DNA of 64,000 nucleotides from Lycium barbarum (Eukaryota; Streptophyta; Magnoliopsida; Solanales; Solanaceae): positions 48,320,950 to 48,384,949 of the forward strand of contig NC_083348.1 of NCBI RefSeq assembly GCF_019175385.1, given 5' to 3'. Below are positions 45,987-57,910 of the stretch, piece by piece; the stretch's first letter is position 1, and the number at the start of each line of letters is the position of its first letter. Made by a program: the position numbers and the translations under genes. Below the pieces are notes generated by a model that saw only the letters and a program-made list of their open reading frames with translations, had not been told where the DNA came from and searched no databases.

Positions 45987-48900
45987 TGTCACACCCTAAT
46001 CTTACTTAGGGTGTGATGGGCACCCGGCCCTTATTTAGGGCCGAGCGAACCCGCTGACTCTTATTACATACATAATTTCTTTGAATTCTTAAATCAAATA
46101 AAATGAAATACATAGTAAGGATCTCAGAATCGTTCTTTTCATCGTGCTCAAACTTAGTAAAATCTGTCATCACATAAAACTTGTAACATAACACATAATG
46201 ACGCATCGGCCGGTGGAATCGCTTACAATACCGACATTCTATACCCACGACTCTGTCTGCAAAGTCTCTAACTTCAACCAAGACATCATAGCATAAAACT
46301 CTGACCCGGTAACACTCCAGGGACAAATGGAGCTTGCAAACTTCGCTGGAACATCTTCTATAATGGCTTCTACTCATCTGGCTGTACCTGCGCGGCATGA
46401 AACGCAGCCCCCGAAGAAAGGGGGTCAGTACGAGCAATGTACCGAGCATGTAAGGCATGAATAATAACATACGAGGGGTACATAGCATGAATAAAGACAC
46501 TAAGGAAATGTAGAGCATATCGTGAGATAAAAGAGCAACCTGTACATATGAGTGCCTTTTGGCGGGTACCATGCATGCTTAGTGCTGCGGAACGTGCAGC
46601 CCGATCCATATATATATATTATATTGCTGCAGAACGTGCAGCCCGATCCATTTATATATTATATTGCTGCGGAATGTGCAGCCCGATCCATTTATATATT
46701 ATATTGCTGCGGAACGTGCATCCCGATCCATTTATCCATATATCCCGCGTCCGGGCATCCCGCGTCCGGGACGATTTCATATTATACCAACTGATCAGGT
46801 GGCTATGCGTCTATAGCGCCTCACCTTTCCCCTTACCCCATATACATATATCTTGTTCATGTATCATATACATATACCAAATACATATATCATGTAAGCA
46901 GCATGCAGGAGAGCCCAAAGAATGTTATGTCTCTATCGGAGTGACGTAAGGTCGGTAACCTCCGAATATATTATGGAATAATCATCATGGCATTGTCCCA
47001 CCTTGAAGGAGCAATTATTATAAGATGAGACTGGCAACGAATAACAGCGTTAAGAGGACATAGAATAAGATCATAACCACGTTTCGAGTCAATCCGAGTT
47101 AGTATAAGAAAGTTATGGACATTTTAGTACAAAACCTTCTACGAACGTTTCAGAAGCTATTCTTTTGGAAAACCAAAGCAATAATCATATCAAGTACCTT
47201 TCGAATATCGTTATGGATCAAATCAAATAGAGCTTTTGGAACCATATGTACGTATCAAAATATATCAAAGACTCAATGGAATACTCAAACGTGCTATCAT
47301 TTGAAAATCAAGACACTAGTCATATTACTTATCTCTCGAAAGCCATTCAGAAACATATCAAGTAGACCTTCGGACATCATAGATACGCATCAAAACCATA
47401 TGAAATAGCTTATGGAAGTCAAGAATATTAGCCATCCTAGTGGCTCTAAGAACAGAAATTTCTTTGAAACCATACATATACGTCATCTGCTCGTTTCATA
47501 AGGATCATGCCAAAAGAAAGAAAGGGTAAGCCTTACATACCTGTTCCACGTCCTATTAGCTACGCTTATTTATCCAAGCTTGCTAGTCTACATTCAAAAG
47601 AATTCACACAATCATTAAATTCGTCGTCATACACACTTGTCTTAGTCTTTCAAATAAATTCACTCATGACCTGCCGAAATTTCGGCAGCACTTCCCCTGT
47701 AGATACACCATCCCCGAGAATCTAACTCGGCCAATTTATCAAAACCAATCCGAGAATTCAACTCGGCCAAATTATCAACAACAATATCAACAATCATACT
47801 AACAACTTCATCAATCAATCCAAAATATATTCTAACATGGTTCAAGAACTTTCAAACAATTCACATAATGTTCAAACAACCCAGCCAACATGCCACTTCA
47901 CCCGAAACATTCCAAATTCAACAAGAACGATAACAACACATTTCCTTCTTTCAAATTCAATCACAACAACCCGACTTACAATCTTCCAAACACATGTCTC
48001 CCTTCCAAATTCATGAATTATATTTACAACCTACACATTAACAATATCATTCATACAATATAAGAAACCATACTAATATCACATTAACTTCTTCAACAAT
48101 CCACAAACGATTTCCACTTCATTTCAAACCACTAAATCCTCATTTTATATCATAGAATCTACCACAACAACAATTAAAATACTAAGTAAAATCAATTCAT
48201 CACATCTCACCAATTCAACCCTTATTCGGCCACACCCCTACACACATGTTTCATGAATTTCATCCATTTCTTCACTCTACAACATATACAAACCATCCAC
48301 AACATATAAAAGAGGATCAAACCTTACCTTTTCCACTTAGCTCTTCAACTTGGCTAGAGTTGTGCCTTGCAAGAATGAATGGTTTTATTGCTCCAACAAC
48401 CACTCCATATTAATTAGGGCCTTCAAATTAGTTGGAATACTAGAAGAAAATATTTTTTTGATAAATTTTCCATGGAGCCAAATTTGGCTAGCCATGGCCG
48501 AATAGCCCCTTCTCCTCTTCTCAAGTTTCTTGTGTTGTAAAAAGATGAATAATTCTCTTGCTTTTTCATTACTCATCTCTATATATATATATATATTGCT
48601 TCTACCAACACAAGGTGGACACATGTACCCTTCTCCCTTTTTCTTGAACTTTCTTAAAATAAACAAATATGACCACTTGTCTTGTTATATAAGCTTTGGT
48701 CCATATATATATATATATTTATAATTAGCCCCATTTAATAAAAATATGGACATATGCCACACGGCCAACATGGCCCCTTCAAGAACCTTCTTGAATATTT
48801 TGTGAAATTCCCATTTTGCCCCTAGCTTTCCACAATATTACCATGAACCACTTTGTGAATTTCCCTTTTTACCCTTAGCCTTGCTCAATATTTTCATACT

Positions 48901-49003
48901 AATAAACAACTTGTATATTAAAATAACTTTGGAAAATAGTCTTGCCCTTAACTTACCACGACTACCTTGAAATATCCGAACGTACAAAATACGGGCTATA
49001 ACA
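45987..49003 (-). repeat. 3' LTR of element B
   Basis: Plus-strand TGTCACACCC at 45987 and ...GGGCTATAACA at 49003. A PPT follows on the right, so it is the 3' LTR of an element whose interior extends rightwards. It contains the reverse-strand ACGTTCC hairpin array (46580-46735), a perfect 18-bp palindrome (47671-47688), a GTATGT/GGCATG module near 47505-47545 and a short TA run near 48580. It is inserted in the pol of element F. Confidence 0.88.
46580..46735 (-). repeat. Minisatellite of ACGTTCC-loop hairpins
   Basis: Four units of about 40 bp reading, in LTR sense, GGATCGGGCTGC-ACGTTCC-GCAGC then TA-rich spacer. Orthologous in position to the array at 21757-22040 in another LTR. Confidence 0.88.
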
Positions 49004-52000
49004 TCCTCCCCCCCTTTAGAACATTCGTCCTCGAATGTTCAACTGATCTTATGGGGTCTTGTAACATTTCGGGGGGTGGGGGGTCCCTCTTATATTTGTC
49101 CTTTTCTTCACGCCCATTCCTTACTTTTCACTCTATTTTCTTTATAGTCGAACTCCCCGGTCTTTACGTGAGTCCTCCTTCTGTATCATGGATTTTCTAA
49201 TCCACTGCGCCAATTCATTATCTTTGTCCTTCCCAGGTCATTTCTTCTCTGTTATTGTTTCGTCACAACACCTTAACCAAAGCCACGCTTTGGTACGAAA
49301 TCTTCACTTGATGATCCAGTGTGGCTATAGGTTGTTCCTTGTTCTCATTTTATCTACGGTATTGCAGTCCAGTTACACTTATGGTAACTTATGTTCCGAG
49401 TTCACTTAACTTCTTAGTTTGCAACATCTTTGAGCTCTTGCTACAATATTTTCTTTACCTCTGTCACTACCCAACCCCGTGGGCCGCGACTAGTGTCCGT
49501 GCTGGACACCCGTACGCACCCAATAACCCAAACTAGCATATAAACAAAATATACAGATATAGAAGGCAGTTGGCGTTACTAATTACCACAGATAAACAGA
49601 TATAACGCGGGGAAAGCCGATAAGGCTATCGCAGAACATATCAACCCAAAACATATACACAACCCACATGTATGTCTACAGACCTCTACGGATAATAACA
49701 GAATCATAAGACGGGACAGGGCCCCATCATACCCCTGAATAACATATATATATGTACAATAGAAAAGTCTATACCAAAATATAGGCTCCGGACAAGAGAG
49801 CCCTCCAAGACAGCAGAGTAGAATCCTACGCGGGCGGATCAGCAAATCGGTCGTCTGTACCTGCGTGGCATGAAACGCAGCCCCCGAAGAAAGGGGGTCA
49901 GTACGGAATATGTACTGAGTATGTAAATCCTGGAGTACAATAATAAAATCATAATCGGAACAGAACGTACAGAAAATGAGTGTAATGTCCAGAATATCAA
50001 ATGCATATTTACAAAACATAAATAGTGTATGCAAAAACATATGCCATATCCGGCCCCCGTCAAGGGACTCGGTGAACAAAACGTGGTCGCCACCCCGACA
50101 CTGACGCCACAACACATCATACTCTAGAGTAGGGAATAACTCCGTAACATATCATATCATATCAGATGGCCATATCGTATCATATCATATCATATCAGAA
50201 TAGGCGTACATGGCACAACATACTCCACAACCCATGTATATGTATACTTGCCCCCTCATATCGAGGCACGGCGAACAATGCAGTGGAATACGCTTGATAA
50301 CATATCCTGGCCCGGGCTCAGTGAAGGAAACATTGAGGCATCCACAAGTGGAGTAGTGAGAAACTAAATCCAATATAAAACATAATACATTTACAAAGAC
50401 TCGATGGAATATCTCGATAACAAACCTTAATAATGAAATTGCACGATAATCACAGTGCATGTATTTCGGATACCACAATAGGTTACGTAAAAATAAATTT
50501 TTCTGGAATCGTTTCCATGTTCCAAAATAGTTTATAAGACTCAATGGAATATTTAAAGCAATTGTCGTTTAGTAGTTAGAAGGGTAGTTAAAACGTTCCC
50601 TTTTGAAATCGCTCGAAAATAAGTCAATACACAATACGAGAGGAATCGGGAATAGTGGGCCCACCTCGGGTCAATTGAGGTGGTGGGCTCAAATTATGTA
50701 CATTAAGCTTATGGAGTCATCTATGAAGGCGTTAGGGCAATCCCATATTCTCTTAGGTAATTTATAGACGCCTACACTATTCTTTCAACACAGCTTGAAA
50801 CATGTGATTCAATTCTATTGAATGAAAAAGGGTTAAATTCAAACTCGGATTTCTAGGAATAGAGTCGTTCCCGAGGCTCGTATCCAAACCTATTGTGTCT
50901 AAGACATGCCAAGAGAAGGAAAGGTAAAGCTTTACATACCTTAGTTGCTCCTTACGCTTGTCCAAACTCAATTCCCGTTTCTTCTAGAATCTACAATTGG
51001 TCACAATTACCAATTATAAATTACAAGCCTTTAGGAATTCAATCTTAACTCATACTTGTCTAAAGAAATTTGGGCAGCATCTCCCCTATACATACAACAC
51101 CCCCGAGATTTAACTCGGCTCCAAATGTCAACAACCATACCAACAACAATACCAACAACATCAACAATCGAATTAAAAGGCATTCTAGCATGAATAGTAT
51201 CCTTTTCTACATAGTGCGACAACTTCCAATCTAACTTCGCACTTCCAAACCAATATCAATGTTTTCATATTCATTTACTAATCAAGATCATTCCAATACA
51301 ATTCGGAAGCATTTCATATCATTCTACAAAATATTTACAAAATATATAAAAATTCCACCAAAACCATAATTCATCCGAAACCTATAATCTTCGACATAAA
51401 TATTCATAACACATTTTCATCTTCCAATTTCATTAACAATAATCATAATTCGCACCTTAACAATTCCATTTTCATCATTACATAAATCTACCATAAAATC
51501 ACAAAACTTTCCATAACAACTTAACAACCAATCTTTCATGCCAATATGGACTAGCATCCCTCCAAATTCACCAATCAACATAATAATTCACATTTAGAAC
51601 TCCACTTCCATAATTACATAAAAACTACATTAAAATCACATAACTTCCTATTATCATTTTCAACAATTTTTCATGCCAACTTGAACCATTTTTCTTCCAT
51701 TTCCATCACCAGGCTTCAACAACACAATTAACATAATAAATAAAATTTTAATCATCCCTCTTCACCAACACTATTTTCGGCCACACATGCACATACCCAT
51801 AACACACAATTTTCACACTTTACATTCCTTTCCACATTCTACAACACATATATATATTTCTTTCAAGACAAAAGGAATAAAATCTTACCTCTTTCTTCTT
51901 AGCTCCTTCACTTGTCAAAAATTTTAAACCGACGAAACAAGCAGTCTATCTTCCGAAACAACTATACCACGTTGTAGAGGGTTCTTGAATTAGTAGGAAT

Positions 52001-54361
52001 ACCACAAGAAAATAATTTTTGGAACAAAATTTCAAGGGGTGAAATTTATGGGGTATGGCCGAATGGCCTTTAATGTTTTTGCTCTTCTTCTTTTGTTTTT
52101 CTCCTTCTCTTATTTCTTGAATCTTCTAAAGTTAATGATCCTTTCTTATATAATTTATCACATGGAAAAATAAATAAATCATATGGGCTTGGGCCATGTA
52201 TGGCCGGCCACCCCTCACATTTGGGCCTTATTTTCTCTTATTATTTTTTTTGAGCCCAATTGGTTATGAATCTTGTTTTGTAATTCCCGAACTAATTTCC
52301 AAAATTCCAATTTTGCCCTTGGCCTTCCTTAATATTTCCACATTAATATTTCATGAACAACACACATATATTAATTAAAATCAACATGACCTTATTTCTT
52401 TCAAGCCCAAATTATTTCAAATTTTTCCAAATAGACAAAAACACGGGATATAACAACCTCCTTCCCTCATATCTCTCGACACGAGTATACTTGTCTTTGA
52501 TTTCTTCATATTAGCAACCACTTCGTCAGTCATTATTCCATGTTAGCTCTCCGGTGTGGACTTCTTACAATTATAATTTGGCATAGCTTCACGTTAACAG
52601 TTCATATAATTCCATAGCGTATACCCTCATGTCTGCCTCATGGTACACTTATAGTCATTTCGCTTCTACTTCTTTCGGGTATCCTTCTGATGTGCCGATA
52701 TGCTTTGAACTCTGGCTCCGAGCTAATAATTTTTCCTTTTCTTGAGCCTGAAAATGGTGTGATTCCTTTTAGGCCTAATATAATATGTTTTTCCCCCCTT
52801 TTGAGGGGCTCCTTATACGCCAACAGCCTCCGAGTACCCTCGTCTACAGTAATTACCTTATTCCTCGTCTTTCTTTCCAACTCTGTGCATATCATATCGA
52901 AACTTCTTACCATAAGTTTTTCTTTCATTTTTTATGACCATATCATCACTTTGTCAACATTGCCATACCCTTCCATCCACCATTAGTCCCTTTCACCCAT
53001 TTGGCTCACTTAATCGTAGTTCTTCTTTAACTACGCGTTTGTATTGCAGCTGTGCGTCCATATTTTTCGAGCGTCCCGCTACTTTTGCTCGCAGCACAGA
53101 ATCCTTACAGTTCACACTCTCTCTAGCCTCGCTCATCGGACCTTTAACTATATTTATGATGTTATGACCGAGCGGTTTCCCACGTGCGTTCCTTTCACTT
53201 CATTCTATTTCCTCTAAGATCAAATCTTTCAGACCTCACATGAATTCTCATTCCATACCATTAATTTCTCAATCAACAGTGTCGACCCATCACCCTTGTT
53301 CCTTCCTCAATGCGTAATCAGGTTCCTACCGCCAACTCGTTAAGGTATCCTTTTTGCTCCCATATGTTCTTTCTATTCCTTCGACTTACCCGTTAGTATA
53401 CTATTCTTACTTTCATCCTTAACCTTCCTTGGGTTTCTTCTTCCTCGGGCACTTTTCTTTCTCTTTTTATCTGTAGTATCGTCTATAAAGTTCGTGAAAT
53501 ATTCCTTTAAATGCACAAATCTGTTCTATTCTTAAGTCATCCTTTCAGGAAGGCTCCTCCATGTCCGAGGCAACCACATCAATATGGCTACACATTTATC
53601 CCTTTACATACCTTTCAAGGGCCTAAATCTCCTAGCATCGTCGCAAGGCCTAAGCATTCTTTCTCTTACCTCACGTTCCTTGTCGCAATCACTATTCTCT
53701 TAGCCCCACTTATTAAAATTGGTTCTCGAACCTGACACATTCCTCTTTTGTTCCATATTACCACACTTTATCCTCTTCACGCGCCTATCTTTGAGTTTTT
53801 ACCCAAGTAGTCTCGTGCTTTGCCGGTAGTTTCTTTCAGGGGGGTTTCACTCACCCAGGTTTCTTACCTTTTACCCTTTTTCCGACATTTTGATCTCCTT
53901 GCCTTCTATTTTCTCACTCTCCTTATTTTCCAAATATAGTTGTATTAGAACTTTCCAATCTTAACCTGTAGTGAACATAACATCAACTTACCTTATAATA
54001 CTTGTACCATATCTTTTCTTGTTACTTGAACTTCGGTGCCCTTGCTCGATTGAGGCCTCCCATACCGTAACACCGGTTGCTGGGATACACATGCCCACCG
54101 ATACAATCACATATGGGATATCATACGCATTCATATATATATATATATATATATATAATTACTATCAACTAGCCCACAAAGTACTTCCAAACGCTATTCA
54201 AGCCTATCCTAATTCCAGAGCTGTGATGCACTCTCTGTCTCTTCACCAGTCCAATCTGCCTCGTCCTACACAACCTCTTATGGTCTCCAGGCACCCCGTA
54301 TACTCTAGTTCCTTATTTGCCTCAATTTATAGGACTTTTAGTTCACTTCCCAGGGGGTCAC
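49004..54361 (-). mobile_element. Element B internal region, non-coding, interrupted
   Basis: Begins with a PPT (49004-49018) and the AACATTCG/CGAATGTT hairpin (49019-49041). It continues as purine-rich (minus strand) non-coding sequence, split by a solo LTR at 49462-52455. No gag or pol motif is visible. One open frame at 52638-52928 (minus) has no recognisable domain and is not called as a gene. A TA run lies near 54135-54157. Its far end holds a piece of a 5S-rRNA-like sequence at the G junction. Probably a non-autonomous, large-derivative type element. Confidence 0.75.
49462..52455 (-). mobile_element. A-type solo LTR with target duplication ACCTC
   Basis: Plus-strand TGTCACTACCC start and GGGATATAACA end, about 2.99 kb, matching the element A LTR family. 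ACCTC flanks it at 49457-49461 and 52456-52460. No internal region. The hairpin cassette lies at about 49785-49920. Confidence 0.94.
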
Positions 54362-54362
54362 C
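54344..54362 (-). ncRNA. Tail of a 5S-rRNA-like sequence in element B
   Basis: The minus strand reads GGTGACCCCCTGGGAAGT, the same as 61693-61710 in element G and matching the end of the intermediate element plus box C of plant 5S rRNA. The similarity continues downstream in both elements (CTAAAAGT.CTATAAAT). The upstream part is missing because element G is inserted exactly here; it should resume beyond the far end of G, outside the window. Confidence 0.72.
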
Positions 54363-57300
54363 TTTATATCCCGTATTTTATGTATTCGGATAATTCAGGA
54401 TAATTACGGGAAGTTAAGGGCGAGGCTATATTTTTGACCTTGTTTAGCACACAAGTTGTTCATGAAAGTTTTGATGTGGAAATGTTAAGAAAGGCTAGGG
54501 GCAAAAAGGGAAATTCGCAAGATGGCTCATAGAAAATACGGAGGAAGGCCAAGGGAAATATTGAAATTTGGAAAAATAAATTTTCATGAATTACAAAACA
54601 AAAAAAAAAGATTGGGCTTGGATAATTTCGGCCAAAGTGGCCGGCTATGTTGAAGTGGGCCAAGGCCCACATGGAATTAAAATAAATAAGACCCAAAGGA
54701 TGACTTAATGGTCATACTTTTCATCTTCATCTTTTGGAAATTTCATGAAACTTGGAGAGGAAACATGGAGAGGGCCATTCGGTCATAGAGCAAGAAAAAG
54801 GAACCCTTGGAAATCTTGATCAAAAAAAATATTTTCTTCAAACATTCCTACTAATTTGAAGGTCCTCTTTAACGTGGTATAATTGTTGGAGCTAGTAGAC
54901 CCCTCCTTGTGGCAAGTTCATAATTATAGCCAAGTGAGAAGTTAAGGGAAAAAGGTAAGAATTAATCTTCTTTTATATGTTGTGGATGGTTGTGTATGTT
55001 GAAATATGTGGAAATTCATGAAATTTGGTGTGTTGGTGTTTGGCCGTGTATATGCTATGTGTGGCCGTGTATGTGTTGTATTGTGTAGGGATGATGAACT
55101 AATTTTATCTAGTATTTTTGTTGTTGTTGTAATGGAATCTATGATGAAAATGAAAGTTTAATGATCCTAGTGGAGTTGTAATGGTTGGAGAGTTGTTTTA
55201 GAAGTTAATCTGATTTGACTATAGTCTTCTTGCATTTATGGAAGATAATGTTGCTAATGTGTAGATTGTTGGTGCAGTTTATGAAATTGAAAGAAGGAAA
55301 TATGTTGTTATTGGTCTTGTTGAGTTTGGAAGGTTTCGGGTGAAGTAGTATGTTGGTTGGGTTGTTTGAATGTTGTGTGAATTGTTTGAAGTGTTCTTGA
55401 GTCATGTTAGAATGATTCCGAATTAACACTTGGATATGAGATCATTGGTGTTAGCATGATTATATGTGGTTGAATTGAATATAAATGGGATGTTGTCGAA
55501 TTATGTAGAAGAAAGTTACTAACGTTAGAATGCGTCTTAAGTTGATTGTTGAAGTTGTTAGTATGATTGTTGGTATTGTTGTTGATAATTTGGCCGAGTT
55601 GAATTCTCGGATTGTTGTTGATAATTTGGCCGATTTGGATTCTCGGGGATGGTTGTATTTACAGGCGAAATGCTGCCGAAATTTTGGCAGAATATAAATG
55701 AATTCATTTGAAGGACTAAGACAAGCATATGTCGATGAGTCTAATGATTATGTCAATTCTCTTGAATGTAGACTAGCAAGTTTTGACGAATAAGCGTAGC
55801 TAATTGGACGTGGGACAGGTATGTAAGGCTTACCCTTTCTTTCTTTTAGCATGTCCTAGAGCTGAGTAAGGTATGATACGTATCTTGGGGTAACTCTATT
55901 CTTGATTCCGAGCTTGTTAATGATTATTATTCACTTCTTGATGTGAGTATACTTAGTATAGCCGAGCTTATTGTATGATTGAATAACAAGAAAAGTCTAA
56001 AGAGTTCTATAAGTAGTACTGTTTATAAATTTCATAAGCGAACTCGGATTGTTTTAGAAACGTTCGTAGAGGTTTCTATAATGAATAACGTTCCTAACCT
56101 TCATAGGCTAACTCGGATTGTTTTGGAAACGTAGCGTAACGATATCCATAATGAATCCATTCCTAGATGTAGGATATCCTGAGTTCTTTGACCTCTTAAG
56201 CCCGAAGGGGCATTCTCAGGTTGTGCGATTTCATAATGTTGTCTAAATCCCGAAGGGGACGTTCATAAGGTCTTTCTCTTAACTATGCATTTTACATTTA
56301 AATTTGTGAGTCTCGAAGGAGACAAATGAAAAGGGTTTGATTGCATACATGACGTCCATAATAGTTTTTTTTTTCTAGATGATTTCATGACGCGACTGAG
56401 CGTGCTATATAACGTATGGCCTCGGCTTAATTCTGAGTGTGTTATGGCCTCAGCTGATCACTAAGTGCGCGGCCTCAGCTTATGTTTGAGCGTGCTGTAT
56501 AACATATGGCCTCAGTTTACGTTATGCCAATTGAGTTGTGCATATGGTTTCACTAATAATTTCGAGGAAATTAGTTTTATACTAAAGGAAACATAAAGTT
56601 AGATTTGAATAATGTCCATAACTTTCTTATGCTAACTCGGATTGACTTGAAATGTGTTTATGATTTTACTAATGATTTCGAGAAAACTAGTTTTATACTA
56701 AAGGAAATATAAAGTTTGATTTCCAAAACCATTCCGAAGGGGGTGCGAGATTTTACTATTTAGACTTTCAAAACCACTCCGAATGGGGTGCGAGATTTTA
56801 CTAATTAATTTTTCAAAACCACTCTGAACGGGGTGCGAGGTCTTACCTTTTTCATTCCATTTACGACTTATGTTTACATTTCATGCCATCATTTTTATTA
56901 TTATGCCCGAAGGGGCCAGGGTAATATTATGTCAGGACCGGCATGCCCGAAGGGGCCAGGGTAGTATTATGCCGGGACCGGCATGCCCAAAGGGGCCATC
57001 ATTATTATTTTGCCGGAAGCGGCTGCCTGAAGGGGCCATCATTATTATTATGCCGGAAGCGGCTGCCTGAAGGGGCCATCATTATTATTATGCCGGAAGC
57101 GGCTGCCCGAAGGGGCTATCATTATTATTGAGCCGGAAGCGGCCGTCCGAAGGGACTGTTGTGATATTATATTTATACTGTGAGTTCTAGATTTTGTGTA
57201 TGCTGTGTTTATATTGTGTATGCTAGAAATTGTGCAAAGTACTATATGGCATGGTTCGAAATGTTGTTCCAGGTACTCCCGGGTTGCTTCTAAACTTGCT

Positions 57301-57807
57301 TACTGTTATGCTTCTCCTTGTTTATGATTCAGTAATGCTTTACATATTCAGTACATATTCCGTACTGACCCCCTTTCTTCGGGGGCTGTGTTTCATGCCA
57401 CGCAAGTACACCCAGATGAGTAGAAGAATTTACTAGAAGGTGTTCCAGTGGGATTGGCGAGCTCCATCTCAGTTCGGAGTATTGCCAAGTCAAGTACTGT
57501 TGTTATGGTATTTTGTATATGTTAGAGACTTTGCAGACAGTGTCCTGTGGATAGGGCGTCGAGAAGTGCGGTCATTTGTAGATGAAAAAAAATATGTATT
57601 TTCATATAATTCCAGTTGGTTCAAAGTAAGCAATTGATTGAAAGTTTTTCATACTCTGTATAAAGATAATGATCTCTACTTGGAAAAAACTCCATGTGTT
57701 AAAAGTTTTTGAAATGACAGGTTTTGGTAAAGCAAATGTTTAAGGGCTCGCTCGACTCTGAAGAGAGTCGGGTGCCCATCATGCCCTAGCAATATGAGGG
57801 TGTGACA
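54362..57807 (+). repeat. 5' LTR of element G
   Basis: Starts CTTTATATCCCG, where TG has decayed, and ends GGGTGTGACA next to the PBS. It includes TGGGCC-AA-GGCCCA (54657-54670), a GTATGT/GGCATG module (55816-55854), a decayed 18-bp palindrome near 55672, GAAG-loop hairpins (56190-57160) and the hairpin cassette (about 57350-57410). Confidence 0.9.
56190..57160 (+). repeat. GAAG-loop hairpin region with minisatellite core
   Basis: The core at 56883-57160 has about seven 40-bp units with hairpins such as GCCC-GAAG-GGGC and GCCG-GAAG-CGGC plus ATTATTATTATG spacers. Looser copies upstream include TCCC-GAAG-GGGA (about 56250) and GTCTC-GAAG-GAGAC (56309-56322). The loop is constant while both arms change together. 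Confidence 0.85.
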
Positions 57808-57810
57808 AAG

Positions 57811-57822
57811 TGGTATCAGAAC
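57811..57822 (+). other. Primer binding site of element G
   Basis: TGGTATCAGAAC three bases after the LTR end, one mismatch from the initiator tRNA-Met complement TGGTATCAGAGC. Confidence 0.88.
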
Positions 57823-57910
57823 AGGTCGTCTTAGGGGTTGTCTACAAAGTCGTGTCTAGTACAGTCTTGTTTATCGGTGTCTTGTGCAGGAGGCTACGAG
57901 ACATTAATAG
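57823..57910 (+). other. Element G leader with half of the dimer-type stem-loop
   Basis: AGTCTTGTTTATCGGTGT (from about 57863) and TTGTGCA match the first half of the element A leader hairpin in RNA sense. The second half (CACACC...ATAAACA arms) is missing and the text goes straight to GGAGGCTACGAGACATT. The stem-loop is therefore broken in this copy. Confidence 0.65.

Noticed and set aside
52638..52928. Minus-strand 96-codon frame in the element B interior
   Set aside because: No recognisable domain, no matching frame in the related element G, and overlapped by a frame of similar length on the other strand.
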